Assembly (NCBI GenBank): GCA_905233565.1
Contig: CAJOCL010000001.1
Span: forward strand, 62,001 to 126,000
From: an uncultured Synergistales bacterium
GTDB lineage: Bacteria > Synergistota > Synergistia > Synergistales > Aminobacteriaceae
Direction of reading: 5' to 3'
Length of the DNA stretch: 64,000 bases
Part shown: piece by piece, positions 27,301 through 33,932 of the stretch
How positions within the stretch are numbered: the first letter of the stretch is position 1
How the letters are laid out: every line of letters starts with the position of its first letter
Program-made: the position numbers and the translations under genes
The notes under the pieces: generated by a model
The model's input: only the letters and a program-made list of their open reading frames with translations
Told to the model about the DNA's origin: nothing
Database searches by the model: none

Positions 27301-28607
27301 CAGCACGGAATCTTTCAAAACTCGTTCAGGTATTCAGGCAGTATGAGCGCAGTTACAACGTTATTAACATAAACGCTAAATATATTGTCAGTCAGTTTCA
27401 GGTTTTAATGAATATATATCTCCGTTTCAAGATTGAAGAAGGAATCGACGAGTACGAGGACAGCAATAATTCAATACCTCAGGGCCATGCTGCTTTCATG
27501 ACGATACATCAGGCAAAAGGAATGGAATTTCCAATCGTCTTTACTGATTCGCTCTGGGCATATCCTCAAGATAACGTGAAAAATAATAATGACATCATGA
27601 GCGAAATATTGCGGACATATTGCAGAAGGGCGGATTTTGAACCGTCAGAGAGAATAAAATATTTTGATTTATGGAGGCTTTATTACACGGCATTTTCACG
27701 CGCTCAAGACCTGCTTATATTGACATGCTGCGAGGATAACAGGACTCCCAGCAAATATTTTGAGGCGGCATATAACAGGCTTGATGATGCTGATGAAATT
27801 CTGAAGCCTTCAGAAGTTGAAATTACTCATGCTAAATTTATAGGTCTCAGGAAGACTTTTTCATTTACATCGCATATTCTGACTTATGAAAAATGCCCCA
27901 TGCAGTATAAATTTCTGCATGAACTTGAATTTTTGCCCGGCCGCTCACAAAATACATTCTTGGGGAATTTAATTCACTCAGTTCTTGAAGATATTCACAT
28001 GTCGGCAATAAATCATGAGGAAAACAAGATAAACGAGCAGAATATATATAAATGGTTCAATGAAGAGTATGAAAATCTTTCGCGCACTGAACAGGCATTT
28101 TTGACGAAGGCAACACGTGAAACGGCCTTATCACAGATTATGCGTTACGTTCAGCGGCAGGGTGATGACTGGTCATCAATAAGAAAAGCTGAGTACGATG
28201 TAAACATGGTCAGAAAGAATTATATTCTTGAGGGAAAAATAGACCTGCTGACAATCCGTGACGGCGAGACTGAAATAACGGACTTCAAATCAGGGTCTAA
28301 ACCCAATATCAATATAAACACTGACAGGGATAGAATCGAAACGTACAAGAGACAGGTTTTTGCGTATGCTTATCTTGTTGAGCATTCGTCAGGGCTGAAA
28401 GTCAGCAGAATGAAGATTTACTATCTCGGTGAAAGCTCTTCAAATCCTGAAATGATTTACACATATAATCCTGATGAGGCCGAAAAAATCATGACCGTAT
28501 TTGATGAAACCGTTGACAGGATTACGGCAAAAGATTTCAATCATAAGGCTTCTGATATTGAGCAGTGCAGGGAATGTGTATTCAGGTATTACTGTGAAAG
28601 GGCATGA
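24396..28607 (+). CDS. RecQ-like/UvrD helicase/Fe-S nuclease fusion
   Basis: 1403 residues. The order is: N-terminal coiled coil (about 1-80); a RecQ-like SF2 region (about 85-430) beginning FGFNSFRPGQEEAI but with a broken Walker A (MPDNYGRS) and no DEAH box or arginine finger; then a complete UvrD/PcrA SF1 helicase with GPGTGKTF near 472, VDEYQDTN near 675, GDDDQSIYRFRGA near 705 and AFSRAQDLL. A C-terminal PD-(D/E)XK nuclease follows with EGKID and EITDFKSG near 1278-1295. Cys near 1167 and a terminal CRECVFRYYC resemble the Fe-S cluster of AddB/Cas4. It probably unwinds and trims broken DNA. TTG 24396 is chosen because AGGGAG lies 8 nt upstream; GTG 24387 overlaps that site. Confidence 0.88.
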   Translation: MTAEEKQQVQNLINARTKLLTEKTARQEEHIKSLNDKITELNSEIETRKKEIDGLKSELTQAQEQSRKLLALVQSEPKPPEPVIVDAEKSRQKPNYLLSLLRQHFGFNSFRPGQEEAIDAILSGRDVFCSMPDNYGRSVCYRLPALLMPGLTLAIIPDDFAPEISDQHSEILNSSLSPSKRREILRKIKNGSCKILYSNLKNLAEPDVLSALKSSEISMSAIISSLGNAHNLSGYLSLISSISARRITTGIFADETSPQLRQELLKLSALRSPLKIITGFYRENLTLKIFRTENKSAILRDIVEQKKDSAGVIYCSTIETAFILSGLLSGFDGLGEKILINTMSSYGEIKGNDIKFIVHYDIPKDLCSYSKHINISGISSANCECMMLISREDLKNADNSILSFCNSKKPEEFMLSYLGEDESISARNENNVNVTDSEGITPDDVADFDFGTSNEAQKEAATHTEGPLLILAGPGTGKTFTLVQRIVFMIQKKRVMPENIMIASFTDKASNEIITRINEELSLRKITADTGSMYAGTFHSICARILKEYSDFTQSGKNFRMLDEFDHAYLIMQNIKRFMSIQGINDALKTKGKWPNSQELRNYINTLSEELADPEELICDSDPAVSALGHVLKIHDDILTETNSLSYSAILVKAYRLLRDNPEILKDLQKKIKYVMVDEYQDTNYVQEQLAFIIAGENKNICAAGDDDQSIYRFRGAEVRNILEFPERFNKNECRIVKLMINYRSRPGIVKFFNEWINNTGNFFSWDNFRHDKKLEAYRTNFNNHSVMRLAGLNDANEWHEKILHVINALKDAGKITDYSQIAFLFKSVKTPDVKALSQYLEDNNINIFSPRSNMFFQRGEVKFALGCLISIFPEYFKSLKGGAFAFNGVEPEHIAYYKGCIQNVARYIEKPLYSELKKWMINKRNFHEKLQNYAGYTYSDLLYEMFGFFPFTHSLDADINGTVKELRAARNLSKLVQVFRQYERSYNVININAKYIVSQFQVLMNIYLRFKIEEGIDEYEDSNNSIPQGHAAFMTIHQAKGMEFPIVFTDSLWAYPQDNVKNNNDIMSEILRTYCRRADFEPSERIKYFDLWRLYYTAFSRAQDLLILTCCEDNRTPSKYFEAAYNRLDDADEILKPSEVEITHAKFIGLRKTFSFTSHILTYEKCPMQYKFLHELEFLPGRSQNTFLGNLIHSVLEDIHMSAINHEENKINEQNIYKWFNEEYENLSRTEQAFLTKATRETALSQIMRYVQRQGDDWSSIRKAEYDVNMVRKNYILEGKIDLLTIRDGETEITDFKSGSKPNININTDRDRIETYKRQVFAYAYLVEHSSGLKVSRMKIYYLGESSSNPEMIYTYNPDEAEKIMTVFDETVDRITAKDFNHKASDIEQCRECVFRYYCERA

Positions 28608-28678
28608 ATTGCCTAAACTAAACTTCAACATGTTATCATTATTCAAGTCTAATCCAAATGAGGGGAGTATTTATATTA

Positions 28679-29809
28679 ATGTCATACTTAGGCGAGGAAA
28701 TCAAAAAATTAGGTTTCGGGTTAATGCGTCTTCCGAGAATTGCAGGAAGTGAGGACGTTATCGACATTGAGCAGACAAAACAGATGGTTGATGAGTTTTT
28801 AGCGGCAGGATTCACGTATTTTGATACGGCGTGGGCATATGCAGGCAGCGAGGAGGCAATACGCAAGGCACTTGTAGAGCGTTATCCGAGAGATAAATTT
28901 CAGCTTGCTACTAAAAATGCTGCCTGGATTAACTGCAAGACAAAAGATGACGCAATAAAACAGTATGAAACATCGCTCAGGCTGTCAGGAGCAGGGTATT
29001 TTGATTTTTACCTTCTGCATAATCTCGGCCAAAAAAGGACAAAGTATTTTGAGGATTTCGGGCTTTGGGATTACTTCTTGGGTGAAAAGGAAAAGGGAAA
29101 AATAAAGCACTTGGGATTTTCTTTCCATTCAACGGCAGAAGAGCTTGAAGAGATTCTGAACAAGCATCCTGAGGCAGAATTTGTACAGTTACAGATAAAT
29201 TATGCTGACTGGGAGAGCAATTCAATACAATCACGGAAATGTTACGAAGCTGCCAGAAAGCACGGCAAGCCCGTAATCATCATGGAACCCGTGAAGGGCG
29301 GAAATCTCGCAACGCCTCCTGAGAGTGTCGAAAAGATTTTCAAGGCTGCCGATCCTGACGCTTCATGCGCTTCATGGGCTGTTCGTTTTGCCGCTGATCT
29401 TGAGGGCGTAATCACAGTGTTATCCGGAATGTCGAACATTGAGCAGATGAGGGATAATCTGTCATACATGAAAGATTTCAGGCATTTGACCCCTGAGCAG
29501 AAAAAAGTTATTGAGGCTGTAAGTGAGGCGTTGTCAAAGATTCCTGTTGTTCCCTGCACGACATGCAATTACTGTGCTAAAGTCTGCCCGATGAATATCG
29601 GTATTTCCGGCTCATTCGGCGCGTTGAACATGTACACGCTTTATGGAAATTATGACCTTGCCACGAACCGTGAATATTTTGATGTCGTTATGCAGGGACA
29701 TAAAAAGGCCGCTGAATGCATAAAGTGCGGAGCCTGTGAAGCTGTCTGCCCTCAGCATATTGAGATTCGCAAAGAACTTGAGCGCGTTGCGGAGACGTTC
29801 AAAGGTTAA
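28679..29809 (+). CDS. Aldo/keto reductase with 2[4Fe-4S] C-terminus
   Basis: 376 residues. An N-terminal aldo/keto reductase TIM barrel (about 1-280) carries the catalytic Asp and Tyr in YFDTAWAYAG and the Lys in ATKNAAW. The C-terminus has two ferredoxin-type motifs, CTTCNYCAKVCP and CIKCGACEAVCP. Such iron-sulphur aldo/keto reductases are frequent in anaerobes and probably couple NAD(P)H to ferredoxin-level electrons; the substrate is unknown. ATG 28679 is preferred, with GAGGGGAG about 12 nt upstream. No clear operon partner precedes it. Confidence 0.92.
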   Translation: MSYLGEEIKKLGFGLMRLPRIAGSEDVIDIEQTKQMVDEFLAAGFTYFDTAWAYAGSEEAIRKALVERYPRDKFQLATKNAAWINCKTKDDAIKQYETSLRLSGAGYFDFYLLHNLGQKRTKYFEDFGLWDYFLGEKEKGKIKHLGFSFHSTAEELEEILNKHPEAEFVQLQINYADWESNSIQSRKCYEAARKHGKPVIIMEPVKGGNLATPPESVEKIFKAADPDASCASWAVRFAADLEGVITVLSGMSNIEQMRDNLSYMKDFRHLTPEQKKVIEAVSEALSKIPVVPCTTCNYCAKVCPMNIGISGSFGALNMYTLYGNYDLATNREYFDVVMQGHKKAAECIKCGACEAVCPQHIEIRKELERVAETFKG

Positions 29810-29825
29810 GAGAACGTTAATTTTT

Positions 29826-29855
29826 CCCCCTTGTCCATAACGGCAGGGGGATTTG
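29826..29855 (+). terminator. Possible weak terminator after the aldo/keto reductase
   Basis: TCCCCCT and AGGGGGA form a 7-bp stem around a 13-nt loop, but only TTT follows. It may terminate or attenuate transcription before the BrnA-like gene. Confidence 0.35.
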
Positions 29856-29884
29856 CTCAATTGGCTATGAGGAGGTTGAAAAAA

Positions 29885-30130
29885 ATGGCGACTGATTACG
29901 AGGCTTTAGCGGCTATGACGGATGAAGATATTGACTGCTCAGATCTGCCGGAATTCTCTAAAGAATGGCTTGATAACGCTGAAATAACTGTTACATTTCC
30001 GAAAAAGGAGCTTATAAGCCTGAGAATAGATAAAAACGTTCTGGATTTTTTCAGAAGTAAAGGCAGAAATTACCAGAGCAGAATTAATGAAGTTCTAAAG
30101 ACATACATGAAGTTAAAGACAGCTCAGTAA
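29885..30130 (+). CDS. BrnA-like antitoxin/DNA-binding protein, orphan
   Basis: 81 residues. The C-terminal half (SLRIDKNVLDFFRSKGRNYQ followed by RINEVLKTYM) matches the BrnA/DUF4415 ribbon-helix-helix family, whose members bind DNA and neutralise the BrnT ribonuclease. No BrnT is encoded upstream, where it normally lies: the neighbour is the aldo/keto reductase. GAGGAGG lies about 9 nt before ATG 29885. The stop codon overlaps the cobS ATG by one base, so it is translated with the cobalamin genes. It may be a solitary repressor of that operon, or an antitoxin left over after toxin loss. Confidence 0.75.
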   Translation: MATDYEALAAMTDEDIDCSDLPEFSKEWLDNAEITVTFPKKELISLRIDKNVLDFFRSKGRNYQSRINEVLKTYMKLKTAQ

Positions 30131-30882
30131 TGCTGAAAGTTCTGTCCTCACTTATCATAGTATTGTCATTCATATCAACAATACCCGTACCGCAGAGATT
30201 TTTACCTGAATGGAACTCATCTAACCTGCGTTATTTTCCCTTAATGCTCCCCGTAACAGGCTTAATTTTCAGCGCATTATGGCTCATATCGTGGCAAATT
30301 CTCTCAATCATTCCTGAAATGTCATCAATCCTTCGCGGTTTTATGATGATGCTGTTTACCCTGACGCTGACGGGCGGACTTCACCTTGACGGCTTAATGG
30401 ACACATGCGACGCTGTTTTTTCACACAGGGACAGAGATACGCGCCTGAAAATATTATCTGATACACATTCAGGGAGTTTTGCCGTAATCGGCTGCACAGT
30501 TATATTAATTGCGAAGACGTTATTATTTTCTGAGCTGTTGAAAATCAGCATCATCAATTTAACTTTCCTGTTAATTCCCGTATATTCCCGTCTCGGAATG
30601 TCAATAATACTAACAAATCTGCCTTTTGCAAAATCAGACGGTCTCGCCGTAATGTTAGGCTCATCGCGTCATAAATCTGACAATATATTTTTTACCCTGA
30701 TGTTTATAATTCTGATATTTCTTGATGTTTCTGCTGCTTTAATATTCATTTTGTGCCTTTTTATTCACGTGTTAATATGCTTAAAGATTTTTGGAGGAAT
30801 TACCGGCGACCTTCTCGGCGCATTCGTTGAATTTTCTGAAGTGATTATGCTTTTTGGGACGGTGATTAAATTTTGCATTTGA
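30130..30882 (+). CDS. cobS: Adenosylcobinamide-GDP ribazoletransferase
   Basis: 250 residues, very hydrophobic with about six membrane helices. The CobS (CobV) signature GGLHLDGLMDTCDAVFS with nearby RLKILSDTHSGSFA is intact. It joins alpha-ribazole to adenosylcobinamide-GDP to complete cobalamin at the membrane. Its ATG shares one base with the stop of the BrnA-like gene, and it overlaps the CobU-like gene by 10 nt. Together the two genes form a nucleotide-loop assembly pair; no corrin-ring genes are in view. Confidence 0.95.
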   Translation: MLKVLSSLIIVLSFISTIPVPQRFLPEWNSSNLRYFPLMLPVTGLIFSALWLISWQILSIIPEMSSILRGFMMMLFTLTLTGGLHLDGLMDTCDAVFSHRDRDTRLKILSDTHSGSFAVIGCTVILIAKTLLFSELLKISIINLTFLLIPVYSRLGMSIILTNLPFAKSDGLAVMLGSSRHKSDNIFFTLMFIILIFLDVSAALIFILCLFIHVLICLKIFGGITGDLLGAFVEFSEVIMLFGTVIKFCI

Positions 30883-31256
30883 TTTTGGGCGGGCGTTACA
30901 TGGGCAAGAAGGATTACGCCTTTAGATTATACGGAAAATTTGAGAATATAATTGACCTTGAATTTGATGATCCTGAAAATATAAACTCAGGATTAAATTT
31001 AATAACAAATTTGCAGGAAGGCACAAAATCTTTAATTCTCAAAAATATTAACCCTCTTGAATATTTCACTTCAAAAATTGAGACTTTAAGAAACTGTGTC
31101 ATAACAGGCGATGAAATTTGCGGAGGCGTTATCCCCGTTGATTCTTTTGAACGGAAATGGCGCGAACATACCGGCAGGCTTTACCAGTATTTAGCGTCTG
31201 AATCAGATATTGTTGACAGAATTTTCGCCGGCCTAGCAATCAGATTGAAAGGATAA
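30873..31256 (+). CDS. Short CobU-like cobinamide kinase/guanylyltransferase
   Basis: 127 residues from TTG 30873, against about 180 for classical CobU. The N-terminal loop GGRYMGKK replaces the CobU P-loop (GG.RSGKS), and the C-terminal part keeps the CobU pattern: GDEICGGVIPVD, R.WREHTGRLYQYLA and the final AGLAIRLK. This resembles the short GGAYQGK-type CobU forms I know from Clostridia. Full CobU phosphorylates and then guanylylates adenosylcobinamide before CobS acts; whether the short form keeps both activities is uncertain. It overlaps cobS. Confidence 0.75.
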   Translation: MHLILGGRYMGKKDYAFRLYGKFENIIDLEFDDPENINSGLNLITNLQEGTKSLILKNINPLEYFTSKIETLRNCVITGDEICGGVIPVDSFERKWREHTGRLYQYLASESDIVDRIFAGLAIRLKG

Positions 31257-31263
31257 TTTTATA

Positions 31264-32037
31264 ATGAAATACATTTTTTTTGATATTGACAACACATTAA
31301 TCAGCCACAGGGGACAGCCCCATATACCGCCCGGAACGTTAAAAGCTATAGAACTTCTCAAAAAATCCGGCCATGTCCCCGCAATCGCTACGGGTCGCGC
31401 ATCATTTCTAACCATGAAAACTGCTGCGTCATTCGGCATTGATTATATTGTATGCTCGGGAGGCTCTGAAATTTTCATAAAGGGCGAAAAGATTCATTCA
31501 GCGTTTTTATCTGATGACCATATCGAAGCATTTCTTGAAATTTCAAAAAAATTTCCTGAGATTACCGCCGCTGTCGATGATAAATATTTATATGCTGACG
31601 CGGCTTTTGACCCCTTCAGAAATTATTTCAACTCACAGGCCGGTTATGACTGCTTCAGGCCGATTAAAGAACTTGAACATTTACTGATGTGTTACGTCAT
31701 GCGCCCTCATGAAGAATTAACGGCTGAACACGGGATATTTTTTTCACCGCCTGAAGATACGAGGCTCGAAAAAATGCGCAGTTTCACTGAAGTACGTTAC
31801 GGACTTTCAACAAAATGGAACGGAATAGAACGTATGATTAACCATCTCGGCGCGGATATTGAAGACGTAATAACTTTCGGGGACGGCCCTAATGATGCGG
31901 AAATGCTTAAACGCGCAAATATTGGCGTTGCTGTCGGAATATCTTCTGATGAAGCTAGGAATGCTGCCGATTATGTCTGTGATGACATTGACAACGGGGG
32001 AATATTAACGGCCTGTGAATATTTAGGGCTGATATAG
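31264..32037 (+). CDS. HAD-family Cof-type phosphatase
   Basis: 257 residues. HAD motif I is FFDIDNTL at the N-terminus, motif II ATGR near residue 42, and motif IV GDGPNDAEML near 200, with a C2-type cap between, as in Cof/YbiV-type sugar phosphatases. It dephosphorylates small phosphorylated metabolites; the substrate cannot be predicted. It starts 7 nt after the CobU-like gene and ends at a bidirectional hairpin. It could supply alpha-ribazole phosphatase activity in this operon, but Cof proteins are promiscuous, so this is only a guess. Confidence 0.88.
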   Translation: MKYIFFDIDNTLISHRGQPHIPPGTLKAIELLKKSGHVPAIATGRASFLTMKTAASFGIDYIVCSGGSEIFIKGEKIHSAFLSDDHIEAFLEISKKFPEITAAVDDKYLYADAAFDPFRNYFNSQAGYDCFRPIKELEHLLMCYVMRPHEELTAEHGIFFSPPEDTRLEKMRSFTEVRYGLSTKWNGIERMINHLGADIEDVITFGDGPNDAEMLKRANIGVAVGISSDEARNAADYVCDDIDNGGILTACEYLGLI

Positions 32038-32038
32038 A

Positions 32039-32078
32039 AAATCCCCATTGCAGCAAGGCAACGGGGATTGAATTTTCG
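32039..32078. terminator. Bidirectional terminator hairpin
   Basis: AATCCCC (32040-32046) pairs with GGGGATT (32063-32069), extended by TTGC/GCAA inside one mismatch. TTTT follows on both strands. It lies between the convergent HAD phosphatase and ferredoxin genes. Confidence 0.65.
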
Positions 32079-32090
32079 ATTAAATTTTCT

Positions 32091-32264
32091 TTACTGTGAA
32101 ATTGCGCTTACAGGGCAGGTTGAAACGCAGCTTCCGCACTCTACGCACGTATCTGCATCTACTTTTGCCTTTCCGCCGTCAACTGAAATTGCTGAAACAG
32201 GGCAAGCCCCTACGCATGATTCGCAACCTACGCAAACATCCTGATCAACTACTGCTTTTGCCAT
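32091..32264 (-). CDS. 2[4Fe-4S] ferredoxin
   Basis: 57 residues, a typical clostridial-type ferredoxin with two CxxCxxCxxxCP motifs: CVGCESCVGACP and CVECGSCVSTCP. It carries two [4Fe-4S] clusters and shuttles low-potential electrons in fermentation. AGGAGG lies 11 nt before the ATG at 32264. An extended -10 promoter is seen about 75 nt upstream, and a hairpin terminator follows, so it is probably a single-gene transcript. The sequence is complete with no unusual residues. Confidence 0.95.
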   Translation of the reverse strand: MAKAVVDQDVCVGCESCVGACPVSAISVDGGKAKVDADTCVECGSCVSTCPVSAISQ

Positions 32265-32337
32265 GATAATATTTCCTCCTCATAAAATCTTATTCATATC
32301 GTTTGTCTTGAAGTCCCTCAACTTCTTAACATCGAAA

Positions 32338-32348
32338 ATTATATCACA
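32338..32348 (-). promoter_or_regulatory. Extended -10 promoter of the ferredoxin gene
   Basis: On the minus strand TATAAT (32343-32338) is preceded by TG and one base (TGTGA). It would start a transcript near 32331 with a leader of about 66 nt before the ferredoxin ATG. No good -35 is visible. Confidence 0.55.
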
Positions 32349-32390
32349 GCACATGCAAAAAATCCTTTGTTTGACTGTACAACCTTCAAA

Positions 32391-33137
32391 TTAACCCGAA
32401 AAAACGCGCCATTTTAATGCCTCGCAAAGCCAGGCACTTCCGCCGGCAGAGATATGAGCCTCAATTTTTTCCGAGTCGCTGCCCAATGGGACAACAAGAT
32501 GAGTTATTCCAAGACGTGAAAAGGCTTCAGGGATTGCAGGAATGCCCGGCCCCTGAAGAAAACAGCCCTTCTTTTCGCGCAGAATATTTTGTGTTGACAA
32601 CAGCCACCTGTCCCGAATTGCTTCAGGAGAGAGCCAGACCCATTCAGCTTCTTTGACGGCGCGTGAAAATTCCCCCTGACAAAAGCAGTCCTGTCTTCCT
32701 GCGAACCTGTCATCAAAGAATGCCGAACGCCAGCCCCAGTCCCGCATGAACGGCACCAAATCACGTTCATAGCCGAGAACTGCAACTTTGTCGCCCCTCG
32801 CGCAGGTCATTACCGCATCCATGTACCGGCCGCCATTTTCCGTAAACGGGACAAGCACGGAACATGCAGCACTTGCGGCCGCAAATTCCTGCGGAAAAGG
32901 CGAAACGTATAACCCTGCAAGTTCTTTAAGCGTTGAAGTCATCAGAGCTTCAGTGTGTACGGGTCTTGCAGTGTGAGGCTCAATTCTCGAATCAGGAACG
33001 AAACCGACACCCATTCGCCCGTCTTCAGAAATAATAAAACTTGCGTGCCATCCTAAAATCAGGTGAGACACACGGGAATTTTTTTTGCTTTCTAAAATTT
33101 TTGACAGGTCCGAAAAAAAATTAGTGCTGTAATTCAA
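32391..33137 (-). CDS. DUF364/DUF4213-type heavy-metal chelation protein
   Basis: 248 residues. An N-terminal DUF4213-like segment (LGWHASFIISEDGRMGVGFVP) precedes a DUF364-like domain with Rossmann-type strands (KVAVLGYERDLVPF). Solved members of the family bind metals or cofactors, but the reaction is unknown. The ATG overlaps the upstream glycosyltransferase by 4 nt. Local composition is richer in G and C than the polymer locus at 35.9 kb. The neighbouring glycosyltransferase and ABC-F genes give no functional clue. Confidence 0.6.
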   Translation of the reverse strand: MNYSTNFFSDLSKILESKKNSRVSHLILGWHASFIISEDGRMGVGFVPDSRIEPHTARPVHTEALMTSTLKELAGLYVSPFPQEFAAASAACSVLVPFTENGGRYMDAVMTCARGDKVAVLGYERDLVPFMRDWGWRSAFFDDRFAGRQDCFCQGEFSRAVKEAEWVWLSPEAIRDRWLLSTQNILREKKGCFLQGPGIPAIPEAFSRLGITHLVVPLGSDSEKIEAHISAGGSAWLCEALKWRVFSG

Positions 33138-33928
33138 GGCAGGAATTTTATTACTGCATCATAAAGTCCGATTCGCCTCAAGACAGCCCCGCAGCAGACA
33201 TAAAGGAATCTGGGGAAAAGATGATTAAAATCTGTCCTTGAAAATGCGCAGGTTGTCCTTATGAACGGAAATGAGGCAGAATATTTTCTGCACAGCCTGT
33301 AAAATCCATACTGAAATAATACGCTTCTTGTCCCTGATGACAGGTGAATGAGAGGGACATCGCAGGCGTATACCTTTCCGATGTTTAACGATTTTGTCCG
33401 CAGGCATTCTTCAGCGGCGTATAAATGCCAGTTGTTGCAGACTATTTCATCAAACGGGTAATTCCTGAAATGCTCAGTATATCCGCCGAAAAAACATTCG
33501 TCTAACGTATCACATTCCGTCATGCCGCTTTCAAAGAAGGATGTTTCAGAGAGAAATGAGGCTAAATGTACTAATTCGCCCGTTTTATTATCCCTGTGAG
33601 TTATATTTGTAAGCGTAATACTTGAATAGAATTTCATTCCCGCAACGCCGAGAATGTCATCACATTTTATGCGTTCAAGATAAGATATGAATTTTTCGAC
33701 AGTATCAGGTTCATTTAACAGTATATCCTGATGCGAATATATGACATATTTTGTCTTTATTTGATTTATTGCTGAGTTGTACGCGCCTGAACATGAAGAA
33801 AATTTATTGTTGCCTGTGTTGTCAATACCTATAATTTCACATTGTACGGTCTGAGCTTTTAGGGTACTGATGAACTCATCATACATTTTCTTATTGTTAT
33901 AACAGCATACTACAGTAACATCACTCAT
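33134..33928 (-). CDS. Glycosyltransferase, family 2-like
   Basis: 264 residues. The N-terminal VVCCYNN and the YSHQDI stretch (near residue 70, in place of the DxD of standard enzymes) match the small Glyco_tranf_2_5 group of GT-A glycosyltransferases. A conserved FFGGYTEHFR follows mid-protein. There are no membrane helices apart from a weakly hydrophobic C-terminus. Probably adds a sugar to a surface glycan; the acceptor is unknown. It starts 4 nt after the ABC-F stop and overlaps the DUF364-type gene, so all three are on one transcript. Confidence 0.75.
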   Translation of the reverse strand: MSDVTVVCCYNNKKMYDEFISTLKAQTVQCEIIGIDNTGNNKFSSCSGAYNSAINQIKTKYVIYSHQDILLNEPDTVEKFISYLERIKCDDILGVAGMKFYSSITLTNITHRDNKTGELVHLASFLSETSFFESGMTECDTLDECFFGGYTEHFRNYPFDEIVCNNWHLYAAEECLRTKSLNIGKVYACDVPLIHLSSGTRSVLFQYGFYRLCRKYSASFPFIRTTCAFSRTDFNHLFPRFLYVCCGAVLRRIGLYDAVIKFLP

Positions 33929-33932
33929 AAAA

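Noticed and set aside
29810-29884. Possible cobalamin riboswitch before the BrnA-cobS genes
   Set aside because: Only 75 nt, too short for the B12 riboswitch, and no B12-box-like sequence seen.
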